In this document: in pieces, positions 1 through 8,024 of the stretch | How the letters are laid out: each line of letters starts with the position of its first letter | Position numbering within the stretch: position 1 is the first letter of the stretch | Assembly: GCF_900103455.1 (NCBI RefSeq) | Contig: NZ_FNHI01000015.1 | Location: 124,001-188,000 of the forward strand | Direction of reading: 5' to 3' | Length of the DNA stretch: 64,000 nucleotides | From: Streptomyces wuyuanensis | GTDB lineage: Bacteria; Actinomycetota; Actinomycetes; Streptomycetales; Streptomycetaceae | Position numbers and translations under genes: made by a program | Notes under the pieces: generated by a model | Databases searched by the model: none | Seen by the model: the letters and a program-made list of their open reading frames with translations, nothing else | Told to the model about the DNA's origin: nothing

Positions 1-85
1 CGGCCGGCGCCGGGCACCGTCCACACCCCGGAGGCGCCACATCCCGGTGTCGCGACACCCCGGAGGCGGCGCGCCGGCCGGCCGG
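1..85. other. Left-edge non-coding sequence
   Basis: Downstream flank of the monooxygenase gene. It holds a 14-nt direct repeat (ACACCCCGGAGGCG at about 22-35 and 55-68). No gene is visible; the neighbouring feature lies outside the window. Confidence 0.4.
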
Positions 86-1234
86 TCACTTCGCCAGGGC
101 CTTGGCGATCTTCCGAGCGTCCAGGGCCATCTCACGGAGCATCCCGCTGATGGGGTTGGTGAACCCCGTGAAGTACAGGCCCGGGGCCTCGCGCGGGGTC
201 CGGCCGCCGTGGACGACCGGCCGGCCGCGCTCGTCCAGTACGCCGAGATGCCCCACCAGCGGCTCCAGCGCACGGTGGTAGCCGGTGGCCGCGATGACCG
301 CCTCGGGCGATATGCGGGAGCCGTCGGCGAGGACCACCTTGCCGTCGTCGAACGCGTCGACGGCGGCGACCGGCTCCACCTTCCCGGTGCGGACCGCGTC
401 GATCAGGCCCACGTCCTGCACGGGGATCGCGCCCTGCCGGACACGTGTGTACAGGCCCGCCTCCGGGCGCGGCAGACCCCGGTCGGACAGATCGGGCACG
501 GCCACCCGCGCCATCAGCCGGCCCGCCGCGTCGACCAGCCGCACGGGCAGCCGCCGCACGAGGATCCCCGTGCGCTGCGCCGGCCAGCCGGCGGTCGAAC
601 GGCGCACGATGTGCGGTGCGGTCCGCACGGCCAGCCGCACCCGCGCGGCTCCCGCCCCGGCCAGGTCCGCCGCTATCTCCGCGCCCGTGTTCCCGGCTCC
701 GACGACGAGCACGTCCCTGCCCGCGTACGGCGCGGGATTGCGGTACGCGGAGGCGTGCAGCAGTTCGCCCGTGTACGAGTCCCGGCCGGGCCAGTCCGGC
801 GTACGGGGGGTGTGGTTGAACCCGGTCGCGACGACGACGGCCCGCCCGGTGAGCCGGCGGCCGCCGGACGCGTGGAGCACCCAGTCGGAGCCCTCGGGCT
901 CGACCCTGGACACCTCCACACCCGTCACCAGCTCCAGCTCGTGGAACTCGGTGTACTTCTCCAGGTAGCGGACCACGTCGTCCCGGGCGACCCAGCGTCC
1001 GAAGCGGCGCGGCATGGGCAGGCCGGGCAGCCCCGACAGGCGCCGGGTCGTGTGCAGGTGCAGCCGGTCGTAGTGACCGCGCCAGGACGCGCCCACGGAG
1101 TCCGACTTCTCCAGGACGACCGCCCGCACCCCGCGCTCCCGCAGGGCGGCGGCCACCGCGAGGCCGCCGGGTCCGGCCCCGATGACGTACACGGGGCGGT
1201 CGTTGGTGAGGTCGATGGCTCTGTGGTCGGGCAT
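86..1234 (-). CDS. FAD-dependent monooxygenase (FMO/TrkA-like flavoprotein)
   Basis: A 382-residue cytosolic flavoprotein expected to oxygenate a small organic substrate using NADPH and FAD. Seen directly: an N-terminal FAD-binding GAGPGG at residues 19-24, an FMO-type YTGELLHASAY segment at 154-164, a second dinucleotide fold with GAGNTG at 179-184, and a late ATG motif (ATGYH) typical of the family. Length suits the short bacterial FMO-like class. The ATG start matches the N-terminal side of the Rossmann fold. It is transcribed away from the DoxX/DUF35 pair; the 15-bp palindrome at 1316-1330 lies about 80 bp upstream, so the gene could share that control. The substrate is unknown; it could equally be a thioredoxin-reductase-like oxidoreductase, but the FMO motif argues against that. 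Confidence 0.85.
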   Translation of the reverse strand: MPDHRAIDLTNDRPVYVIGAGPGGLAVAAALRERGVRAVVLEKSDSVGASWRGHYDRLHLHTTRRLSGLPGLPMPRRFGRWVARDDVVRYLEKYTEFHELELVTGVEVSRVEPEGSDWVLHASGGRRLTGRAVVVATGFNHTPRTPDWPGRDSYTGELLHASAYRNPAPYAGRDVLVVGAGNTGAEIAADLAGAGAARVRLAVRTAPHIVRRSTAGWPAQRTGILVRRLPVRLVDAAGRLMARVAVPDLSDRGLPRPEAGLYTRVRQGAIPVQDVGLIDAVRTGKVEPVAAVDAFDDGKVVLADGSRISPEAVIAATGYHRALEPLVGHLGVLDERGRPVVHGGRTPREAPGLYFTGFTNPISGMLREMALDARKIAKALAK

Positions 1235-1315
1235 GAGCGCTGACTCTAGTGGCGCGCGGTTGCGAAACGGTCACGGCCGGCTACCTCTTGCGCACACGGG
1301 CCCTCTTCCGGTGAA

Positions 1316-1330
1316 CTGACGTACCGTCAG
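1316..1330. promoter_or_regulatory. TetR-type operator, copy 1
   Basis: The sequence CTGACGTACCGTCAG is a perfect dyad with 6-bp arms (CTGACG/CGTCAG) and a 3-bp centre. It ends 23 bp before the chosen DoxX ATG, where a repressor would block transcription. It is one of nine related sites in the window. Confidence 0.75.
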
Positions 1331-1353
1331 AAAGTGTGGGGAGGGGACCGGGG

Positions 1354-1806
1354 ATGCGGACGATCTGGCTCACCGGCGCCGAATGGCTCGCCGTCCTGCG
1401 CATCGGCCTGGGTGTGTGGTGGCTGGAGAGCTGGCGGCACAAGGACAGGAAGGGCTGGTTCGAGCGCGGCACCGGCATTGCGTGGGCCGCCGACGTCGCG
1501 GCGAAGCACCGCTGGACGGCGGTCAGGTCAGGATTCGACCGGATCGTCGCCCCGCGCCCCAAGGCTATGGCGTACGTCGTCGTCTACGCCGAACTCGCCA
1601 TCGGACTCGGCCTGATCACCGGCTTCCTCACCCCGGTCGCCCTGATCGGAGGGCTGATACTGAATCTCCTCTACCTGGTCCTGATGATCCACGACTGGGC
1701 CGAGCAGGGGCAGAACGCGATGATGGCGTTGATCTCGCTCGTCGCGCTGCTCGCCATGTCCTGGCAGACCTGGTCCCTCGACAGCGCACTGGGGCTCTTC
1801 CTGTGA
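1354..1806 (+). CDS. DoxX-like membrane protein
   Basis: A 150-residue integral membrane protein resembling the DoxX/DoxD family: a short N-terminal amphipathic stretch, then hydrophobic segments around 'AYVVVYAELAIGLGLITGF', 'VALIGGLILNLLYLVLM' and 'MALISLVALLAMSW'. Family members are membrane partners of redox systems, but the exact role here is unknown. I chose ATG 1354 because GAGGGG at 1341-1346 is a well-placed ribosome binding site; an in-frame GTG at 1336 sits before that site. The stop overlaps the DUF35 start (GTGA), so the pair is translationally coupled. The operator immediately upstream places the pair in the palindrome-marked catabolic set. Confidence 0.8.
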   Translation: MRTIWLTGAEWLAVLRIGLGVWWLESWRHKDRKGWFERGTGIAWAADVAAKHRWTAVRSGFDRIVAPRPKAMAYVVVYAELAIGLGLITGFLTPVALIGGLILNLLYLVLMIHDWAEQGQNAMMALISLVALLAMSWQTWSLDSALGLFL

Positions 1807-2309
1807 GCGCGGGCGGGAACGGCGGCGGGAGCACCGGCCGGACCGCTGCGGCCCCCGGCGGGACGGCTGCGGCGGGGACCGCGGCGACCCCCGACATCGA
1901 CGACTTCACCCGCCCCTGGTGGGACGCGGCCGCCGAGGGCCGGCTGCTGGTCCGCCGCTGCGCCGCGTGCGGACGCGCCCACCACTATCCGCGCGAGTTC
2001 TGCCCGCACTGCTGGAGCGAGGACGTCGCCTGGGAACAGGCGAGCGGCCGGGCGGCCCTCTACACCTGGTCCGTCGTCCACCGCAACGACCTGCCGCCCT
2101 TCGGCGCCCGCACGCCCTACACCGCCGCCGTCGTCGATCTCGCGGAGGGTCCGCGGATGATGACCGAGATCGTCGAGTGCGCGGAGGCGGACCTGCGCAT
2201 CGGAATGGAGCTGGAGGTCGCCTTCCGGGAGGAGGACGGGGGAGTGGTGGTGCCGGTGTTCCGCCCGGCGCCGGACGTCAGCCGGAGGGCTCGGCCATCC
2301 GGCGCATGA
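1803..2309 (+). CDS. DUF35 zinc-ribbon/OB-fold protein
   Basis: A 168-residue protein with a low-complexity Gly/Ala/Thr leader (about 30 residues), then the rubredoxin-like zinc ribbon (CAAC...CPHC) and an OB-fold. In steroid side-chain degradation, DUF35 domains bind acyl-CoA and partner with thiolase-like Ltp proteins to form retro-aldolases (ChsH2-DUF35/Ltp2). No Ltp gene is adjacent; the orphan Ltp at 11304-12482 is a candidate partner (inference). The GTG start overlaps the DoxX stop. The 3' end overlaps the convergent HEAT-like gene by 32 bp, which is unusual and leaves no space for an intrinsic terminator. Confidence 0.85.
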   Translation: MSAGGNGGGSTGRTAAAPGGTAAAGTAATPDIDDFTRPWWDAAAEGRLLVRRCAACGRAHHYPREFCPHCWSEDVAWEQASGRAALYTWSVVHRNDLPPFGARTPYTAAVVDLAEGPRMMTEIVECAEADLRIGMELEVAFREEDGGVVVPVFRPAPDVSRRARPSGA

Positions 2310-4263
2310 CGGCGACGGGAATCGTCGGGTTGACCAGGGCGTCACGGACCGTCCTCAGGTCCCGCAGCAGCCGCACCAGCGTGCGCGCGGGCAACCGCCC
2401 GTGCCGCACCGCCGTCACGCGCACCCATTCGTGCGGGTCGTCGAGCAACCGCACCGCCGACGCCGTCGACAGCCGCGGGTCCTCCGCCGCCCGGCGCCGC
2501 ACCTCCCAGTGGGGATCCCGGCTGAAGCGCGCCACCAGCTCCGCCGTCGAGTCCGGGTCGTCCAGCGCCAGCTGACGCAGCCGGTGATGCGGATCGTCCG
2601 CGTACCGGAGAAGATCCCGGCGCGGGAAGTTCGGGTGCGAGCGGGGCCTCCCCGGGAAGCTGAAGCTGCCGTCCCACCACAGCCACACCTCCAGCAGCAT
2701 GGACGCGGGCGCGTCGTCGCAGGACTCGGCGAGGAACAGCCGTACGACCCGGTCCTCGTCCCGGGCCAGGCGCTCGACGACGTCCGGCGGGAGTCGTTTC
2801 GCCCGCGCGGCACTGCTGCGCAGGAGGAGATGGGACGAGGCCGCGCAGCGGCGCATGGCCTCCGGGTCGTCGTGGAGCGCACGGACCCAGGGCAGCGTGT
2901 GCCGCATACCGTCCGGGTCGACCTCCGCCCGGACCGCCGCCCGCTGCTCCTCGGTCAGTTCGGGCCGTACGGACACCTGGAAGCGGACGGTGTCGTCGTC
3001 GTCCTCGGCGAGCACGGCCACCAGGTCGGGGTCCAGACGGGGATTGCGTGCCACGGACCGACGCCGTGCGGCGTCCTCGTGCCCGCACAGGTACTCCGCG
3101 AACCGCCGCTCCAGACGGCACGTCTCCAGGACCTCGTCGTCGAAGCCCTGTTCCTCGAACACCGACCGGGGCAGAGGGTGCGTCGCGTGGTGCCGCAGCA
3201 GGGCCGCGGCACGCACACCGGAGTCGGCGTCGCCGAGCAGCGCCTCCCGCGCCGGGGGCGCCAAGTCCTCCCACCCCGTGCACGCGGCGGCGCGGACCCG
3301 CGCGTCGGCGTCGGCCGCGAGCGCGGCCCGCAGCCCGCCGGGCAGCGCCGGGAAGCGGGCCGCCTCGGCCCGCACGAGCGCCGAAGCGTCCCCGGCGAGC
3401 CGTTCGTACCCCTCTGCGGTCAGCTCCGCGCCCATCCGTACGGCGTCCTCGGCGAGCAGCGCCCGGCGCGCGGAACCCGGCTCGGCCAGGACCAGCCGCG
3501 TCCACTGCCCGGCGGTCAACGGATGCCGCACTTCGGCGAGTTGCGCCCGTACGTCCGGGTTCGGATGGCCGACGGCGGCGTCCACCACCTCCGGCGGCAG
3601 GTCCTTGCGCCACAGGAGATCGGCCGCCGAGTCCAGCAGCCGCACCAGCGCGTCCTCGGGCACCGACCGGTTGAACCCGAGCCACTCGCGCCAGCCCGCG
3701 CGCAGTTTCTCCGTGGGCCGCATCGGTCCCTCGAAGAGCGACGTCCACGCGGCCTCGCGCTCCTCGGGCGTCTCCCGGGCCTCCGCCCGCGCGGCCTCCT
3801 CCTGCCGCTCCCGGATCCGGTCCACGGCGACCAGCCGGACGTCGTACTCCTCGCAGGTGACGCCGAGCAGCGACTCGCCGTCGACCGCCACGGTCACGAA
3901 CTCGGGCCGCCCCGGCCGTTCGCCGAGGACGCCCGCGAGGTCCCACGACGCGCCGAGCCGCACCCGGACCCAACGCCTCGGACCACTGCGGGAATCGGCG
4001 ACGTCGACGAGGAACACGCCGTCCGCGCCGATCACCCCGTACTCGACGGCGAGCCGGTGCCACTGCGCGTTGATCTCGGAGACGAGGTCCGGCCGGTCGT
4101 GGCGCACGGTCGCGGCCGGTTCCGTGCCCGTCGCGGCGACCGGCCGCCACGCGGCCTGCGACGGCAGGACGTCCTCGTCCCGGGGCCATTCGCCCACGAT
4201 CTCCAGCCCGGCGCGTGCCATCAGCCCGGCGAACTCTTCTCTCCACCCCGTCATACCGGCCAT
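2278..4263 (-). CDS. HEAT/LRV-like repeat protein
   Basis: A large hydrophilic protein of about 661 residues. The N-terminal 200 residues are unique; the rest is a series of roughly 20-25-residue helical repeats of the type 'xDPxxxVRxxAAxxxxLP', resembling HEAT or leucine-rich-variant repeats, which act as protein-binding scaffolds. No catalytic motif is visible. Start choice is open: ATG 4263 (GGGGGA just upstream) or ATG 4254 (same Shine-Dalgarno at better spacing). It begins 12 bp after a decayed gene on the same strand, so it may once have been second in an operon. The binding partner is unknown. Confidence 0.75.
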   Translation of the reverse strand: MAGMTGWREEFAGLMARAGLEIVGEWPRDEDVLPSQAAWRPVAATGTEPAATVRHDRPDLVSEINAQWHRLAVEYGVIGADGVFLVDVADSRSGPRRWVRVRLGASWDLAGVLGERPGRPEFVTVAVDGESLLGVTCEEYDVRLVAVDRIRERQEEAARAEARETPEEREAAWTSLFEGPMRPTEKLRAGWREWLGFNRSVPEDALVRLLDSAADLLWRKDLPPEVVDAAVGHPNPDVRAQLAEVRHPLTAGQWTRLVLAEPGSARRALLAEDAVRMGAELTAEGYERLAGDASALVRAEAARFPALPGGLRAALAADADARVRAAACTGWEDLAPPAREALLGDADSGVRAAALLRHHATHPLPRSVFEEQGFDDEVLETCRLERRFAEYLCGHEDAARRRSVARNPRLDPDLVAVLAEDDDDTVRFQVSVRPELTEEQRAAVRAEVDPDGMRHTLPWVRALHDDPEAMRRCAASSHLLLRSSAARAKRLPPDVVERLARDEDRVVRLFLAESCDDAPASMLLEVWLWWDGSFSFPGRPRSHPNFPRRDLLRYADDPHHRLRQLALDDPDSTAELVARFSRDPHWEVRRRAAEDPRLSTASAVRLLDDPHEWVRVTAVRHGRLPARTLVRLLRDLRTVRDALVNPTIPVAVMRRMAEPSG

Positions 4264-4274
4264 GATCCCCCGGC

Positions 4275-4737
4275 TCAGCCCCCAGGCGACAGGCACAGCT
4301 GCGCGGTGACCACGGCGAACAGCAACTCCGGGTCCACGAACTCCCCGGCGCCCGGCGGCCCCGCGCGCCAGGACAGCGGATACGTGTTGTCGTCGGCGGC
4401 CGGGACGCCGGCGTACTGGTCCCCGCGCGCACGGGCCGAAGCAGGCGGCACCGGGCGGTCAGGGATGCTCCTTGCTGCTGCCCGGCGGGATGAGGAAGTA
4501 CGTCCACCGCCCGCGCCACATCTCCCGCACGACGGGCCCGGGACGACCGCCGGTGGCCCGGACGAGGTGGTGCAGCACGGCCTCGCCGCGGACGCCGTGG
4601 ACGCGTACGGCGTCGAAGTGGATCCCCGCGAGCCGTAGTTGAACACCGGACGCCGGGACCCAATCGGGGAGTTCTCGCTGGTCTTGCCCCCGAGGATCGC
4701 GTCGGTTGCTTAGCGTGACCAGAGGGACACGGTCCAC
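4275..4737 (-). pseudogene. Frameshifted streptomycete hypothetical protein
   Basis: Two reading frames together rebuild one short protein. The 5' part reads 'VQLRLAGIHFDAVRVHGVRG...VVREMWRGRWTYFLIPPGS' and stops at 4459. The other frame, open to 4275, supplies 'GDQYAGVPAADDNTYPLSW...EFVDPELLFAVVTAQLC'. This order matches, from memory, a common small streptomycete hypothetical protein in which the parts are continuous. A single-base indel near 4440-4475 explains the break. A sequencing error is the alternative. The true start is uncertain (GTG 4737 is only the ORF limit). No function is known. Confidence 0.65.
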
Positions 4738-4834
4738 ATCGGGCGGATGTGGGAAGGGCGGTGGCAGCTGTGGGATCGGGCAGGTAGCCCTCGCCCGCGC
4801 GGAGGCACGTGGGCGAGCTGGTCAAGCTGTGTAC

Positions 4835-5263
4835 GAGCCGGAGGAGATCGACCGGCACGTGGAGGCACGGCTGGAGCGGCAGGACGTGCTCGACCGCAGG
4901 CCGAAGCCGATCGTCGCCTATGTCATCGAGGAGTCGGTGCTGCACCGGCCGATCGGCGGTGGGGCGGTGCTCAAGGAACAGCTCGCGCATCTGCTGGGGT
5001 CGGTGCGGACGAGGGACCATCTGACGGTGCAGGTGATGCCGATGGAACGGGAGGTGCACGCAGGACTGAGTGGGCCGATGCAACTGCTGAGCACCCGCCA
5101 AGGGGCGGAATCTCGGGTATACGGAGGGGCACGGCGGAGCTACGTTGATCTCCAAGCCGGACGGAGTCAACCGGCTGTTCGACCTCTTCGGGGCACTGCG
5201 GCCCAGGCCCTCACGCCCTGGGAGTCCGTGGAACTGATCGAGAGGATGGCGGCGAGACCGTGA
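4835..5263 (+). pseudogene. Truncated XRE-family regulator (DUF5753 remnant)
   Basis: Residues matching the ligand-type DUF5753 half of XRE regulators are present ('VIEESVLHRPIGGGAV', 'VQVMPMEREVHAG', 'AQALTPWESVELIERM'), but the N-terminal helix-turn-helix half is missing. Compare the intact homologue at 47795-48664. Between about 5102 and 5200 the frame is wrong: an extra G near 5102-5105 and a lost base near 5200 scramble about 33 residues; read in the +1 frame this segment gives 'RNLGYTEGHGGATLISKPDG', as the family expects. The two indels cancel, so the frame reopens. The stop overlaps the start of the DUF397 gene, the normal arrangement for this pair. Confidence 0.8.
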
Positions 5264-5514
5264 ACCCCGACCTGGTCTGGTTCAAGAGCAGTTACAGCGA
5301 CAACGAGGGCGGCGCCTGCCTCGAAGTCGCCTACGCCTGGCGCATCTCCAGCTACAGCACCAACGAGGGCGGAAGCTGCGTCGAGATCGCCGCCTGCCCC
5401 CACACCGTCCACGTCCGCGACTCCAAGGTGCCGGACGGCCCGATGCTCAGCGTCGCCCCGGCCTCCTGGGCGGCGTTCGTCGCCACGACCGCCGTCCCGC
5501 GCCCGGCCCGGTAG
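5260..5514 (+). CDS. DUF397 protein with internal duplication
   Basis: An 84-residue member of the DUF397 family, small partners of XRE/DUF5753 regulators in streptomycetes, usually about 60-70 residues. The signature WFKSSYS-N-EGGACLEVA occurs at residues 7-24 and again, diverged, at about 28-45 (WRISSYSTNEGGSCVEIA), followed by the standard tail 'VHVRDSKVPDGP...WAAFV'. The duplication explains the extra length. The GTG start overlaps the stop of the decayed XRE gene. With its partner lacking a DNA-binding domain, this gene may no longer work in a pair; compare the ordinary 65-residue copy at 47601-47798. Confidence 0.8.
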   Translation: MNPDLVWFKSSYSDNEGGACLEVAYAWRISSYSTNEGGSCVEIAACPHTVHVRDSKVPDGPMLSVAPASWAAFVATTAVPRPAR

Positions 5515-5522
5515 CTCGCGCC

Positions 5523-6347
5523 ATGCGTGTGGTGACGTGGAACGTGTGGTGGCGCTTCGGGCCCTGGGAGAAGCGGCGGCACGCGATCCTGGCCGTCCTG
5601 CGCGAGCTGAGGCCCGATGTCGTCGGCCTCCAGGAGGTGTGGGCGACGGGTGACGAGAACCTGGCGCAGTGGCTCGCCGGGGAGCTGGGGCTCCACTGGG
5701 CATGGGCGGCCTCCGACGCGCCGCAGCGGTGGCAGAAGAGGAACGGCGAGCCGGATGTCGACTTCGGCAACGCCGTGCTCAGCCGCTGGCCGGCCGCCGG
5801 CCGCGAGGTCCTGCGGCTGCCGTCGAACACGAGGTACGAGGACGGCCGCCTCGTGCTCCACGTCCGGCTGGAGGTGCCCGGCGGCCCGCCCGTGCCGTTC
5901 TTCACCACCCATCTGACCTCGGACCCCGACGCGTCGGCCGTGCGCTGTGCACAGGTGCGCGAGCTGGTCGGTTTCGTCGCCCGGCACCGGGGCGACGGCC
6001 CCCACCCCCCGGTGATCACCGGGGACTTCAACGCCTGGCCGGACTCCGACGAGATCCGGCTGCTCGGCGGGCTCAGGACCGCGCCCGCCGTCGCGGGGCA
6101 GGTGTTCCTCGACGCCTGGGAGTACGCGGACCCGTCGGCCCCGTCCGCGACCTGGGACACGGCCAACCCGTACCTGTCCGGCTTCGGGCCGAGCGTCCGC
6201 ATCGACTACATCCACGTCGGTCCGCCCGGACCGGGCGGGCTCGGACACGTGCGCTCCGTCCGGCGGGCGGGCTTCGGACCGGTGGACGGCGTCTGGCCGT
6301 CCGACCACGCGGCGGTCGTCGCCGACCTCGTGACCGCCGAGGGCTGA
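5523..6347 (+). CDS. Endonuclease/exonuclease/phosphatase-fold hydrolase
   Basis: A 274-residue metal-dependent phosphoesterase of the EEP superfamily (DNase I/ExoIII/sphingomyelinase fold). All core motifs are visible: WNVWW at 6-10, LQEVW with the metal-binding Glu, THLTS, GDFNAWPDSDE (catalytic Asp/Asn), RIDYIHV and the terminal WPSDHAAV with its catalytic His. No signal peptide is seen, so it is probably intracellular. The substrate (nucleic acid, phosphoinositide or other phosphodiester) cannot be told. The start is the only Met before the first motif. It begins eight bases after the DUF397 stop but looks functionally unrelated. Confidence 0.85.
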   Translation: MRVVTWNVWWRFGPWEKRRHAILAVLRELRPDVVGLQEVWATGDENLAQWLAGELGLHWAWAASDAPQRWQKRNGEPDVDFGNAVLSRWPAAGREVLRLPSNTRYEDGRLVLHVRLEVPGGPPVPFFTTHLTSDPDASAVRCAQVRELVGFVARHRGDGPHPPVITGDFNAWPDSDEIRLLGGLRTAPAVAGQVFLDAWEYADPSAPSATWDTANPYLSGFGPSVRIDYIHVGPPGPGGLGHVRSVRRAGFGPVDGVWPSDHAAVVADLVTAEG

Positions 6348-6831
6348 CGGCACCGGCCTCGGTCCCGCTCCGCGCAGCGCGGCAGGCCGTGGGAACACGC
6401 TTGCGATACCAGGTGTACGCGGGCGATACTCCGATTCCCCTCAACATCTTTGTCCATGACGCTTTTCCGGTTGTCGGGGGATTTCGGCCGTTGCGTACGT
6501 CCATGCCTGGTTCCGCACCTTCGCCGCGCGCCCGATGCGCTCCACCGTCCCCGAAACGCCCCGACAGGGTGCCACGTCGCGCCCGCCGCGGGGTGCGGCC
6601 GGCGTCTTCCGGCCGGCTCGGCCCGACGGGGAACGCGGGCCCGCGTCCACGCGGTTCGCCCGTGCACGGCGGCCACCGTTCAGCTCCGACACCGCGCGGC
6701 CGCCGGCTGCCACCGATCACCGAGGTTCTTGTGAAGCTCCTTCCACGGGTCTCCCCGACCCCTCTCGCCGTCGCGCCGTGGGCGCCGGACGAGTCCGCCA
6801 CGGCCGGCGCCCCCGCAGTCAAGGGCGGTGT
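6348..6831. other. Intergenic region, 484 bp
   Basis: No convincing gene. It is less GC-rich at about 6395-6490. A possible sigma-70-like promoter on the plus strand is TTGCGA (6401-6406) with GATACT (6425-6430), 18-bp spacing. The DUF4034-like gene starts about 400 bp downstream, so a long leader or a second start site would be implied. An AAGGGCGG ribosome site precedes 6832. Confidence 0.35.
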
Positions 6832-7914
6832 GTGACCGTGGACGTCGCCCGCATCGTCGTCATCGGGCTCGGCATCGCGTTCGCCATCGGCTGCTACCGC
6901 CGCATCATGGGCCCCTCCTCCTCCGGACGGCCGGGGTCGTCCCGGAAGGCCGAGCGGCTCGGACTGCTCCCGGAGTCCCGGCAGAACACCCGTCGGTCGG
7001 CTCCCGAGCCGGAGCTGGAGCGGGCCACGGCCTCGGCGGCGCGGGGCCGGTGGGAGGAGGCGGCGCGGCTGATGGCCGTGACCCGGGAGCAGCGGGACTG
7101 GGCGCGCCGGTCCCACTACGCCGACGCGTTCGGCTCGCACAGGTCGGCCGTTCGGGGCGGTCTGCTGGACGTGTGGGAGGCCGCGGCCGGTCCGGACGAC
7201 CCTGACCTGGCGGGGGTACGGGCGAGGGCGACGGTCAGTCTGGCCTGGCACTTCAGGGGCGGCGCCTGGGCGAAGGACACCAGCAGGGAGCAGTTCGCCG
7301 GCTTCCACGCGACGCTCGCCCGCGCCCCGCAGGAGAACGCGCGCGCCGTCGAACTGAACCCGGACGACCCGACGCCGTACGTCGCCGAGATCTGGACCGC
7401 GCTCGGTCTCGGCTACACCCACGAGGACATGCGGCGGCTCTGGAAGGAGATCACCGTCCGGGACCCGCACCACTACGGCGCGCACTACGCGGCGCTCCAG
7501 TTCTGGTGCAGGAAGTGGCACGGCTCGGAGGAACTGGCCATGTCCTTCGCCCGCGAGGCCGCCGCCTCGGCGCCCCCGGGCAGCCTGCTCACCGCCATGC
7601 CGCTGATCGCCTGGTACGAGCACCGCGACAGCGACGCGAAGGCCGCCCACTTCCGCACGCCGGACGTCGTGGGCCTGGTCGACGCCGCACTGGTGGACGT
7701 GGCGGCGGCCCGGCCGGACCATCCGGACACGGCCGACGTGCGGCATCTCCTGGCGTACTTCCTGACCCGGCAGGGCCGGTACGACGCGGCGCTGGAGCAG
7801 TTCCTGCTGGTCGACGGGTACGTCGACGCGCTGCCGTGGCGCTACTGGACCGACCCGGCCGCCGTGTACTGCGGTTGGCGGGACCGCGCGGTGCGGGGCG
7901 CGCGCCGGGGCTGA
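6832..7914 (+). CDS. Membrane-anchored DUF4034/TPR-like protein
   Basis: A 360-residue protein. An N-terminal hydrophobic segment (about residues 5-20, 'ARIVVIGLGIAFAIGCY') suggests a membrane anchor. The body is alpha-helical and carries tetratricopeptide-like helix pairs ('ALEQFLLVDGYVDAL', 'NARAVELNPDDPTPYVAEIW'). Phrases such as 'HYADAFGSHRSAVRGGL' and 'DPHHYGAHYAALQFWCRKW' recall DUF4034 proteins; I am fairly but not fully sure of that family. No catalytic residues are evident. GTG 6832 was chosen for its Shine-Dalgarno (AAGGGCGG); GTG 6838 is possible. Function unknown. A strong hairpin follows the gene. Confidence 0.65.
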   Translation: MTVDVARIVVIGLGIAFAIGCYRRIMGPSSSGRPGSSRKAERLGLLPESRQNTRRSAPEPELERATASAARGRWEEAARLMAVTREQRDWARRSHYADAFGSHRSAVRGGLLDVWEAAAGPDDPDLAGVRARATVSLAWHFRGGAWAKDTSREQFAGFHATLARAPQENARAVELNPDDPTPYVAEIWTALGLGYTHEDMRRLWKEITVRDPHHYGAHYAALQFWCRKWHGSEELAMSFAREAAASAPPGSLLTAMPLIAWYEHRDSDAKAAHFRTPDVVGLVDAALVDVAAARPDHPDTADVRHLLAYFLTRQGRYDAALEQFLLVDGYVDALPWRYWTDPAAVYCGWRDRAVRGARRG

Positions 7915-7963
7915 GCGCCGAAGCCGGAGTCCGCGACGGCGGCCGGTGCCGGGCCCGGACGCG

Positions 7964-7996
7964 ACGTGGGGCCTCCCGTGGCGGGAGGCCCCACGT
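7964..7996. terminator. Bidirectional terminator hairpin
   Basis: A perfect 15-bp stem (ACGTGGGGCCTCCCG and its complement) with a 3-nt loop lies between convergent genes ending at 7914 and 8025. It lacks a U-run, as is usual in streptomycetes, and serves both strands. Confidence 0.85.
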
Positions 7997-8024
7997 CGTT
8001 CGACCGGGGTGGTGTCGCCGTGCG

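Noticed and set aside
6450..6831. N-terminal extension of the DUF4034-like gene back to 6535, or a separate small gene at 6450
   Set aside because: The upstream residues are Arg/Pro/Ser low-complexity and a good ribosome site precedes 6832.
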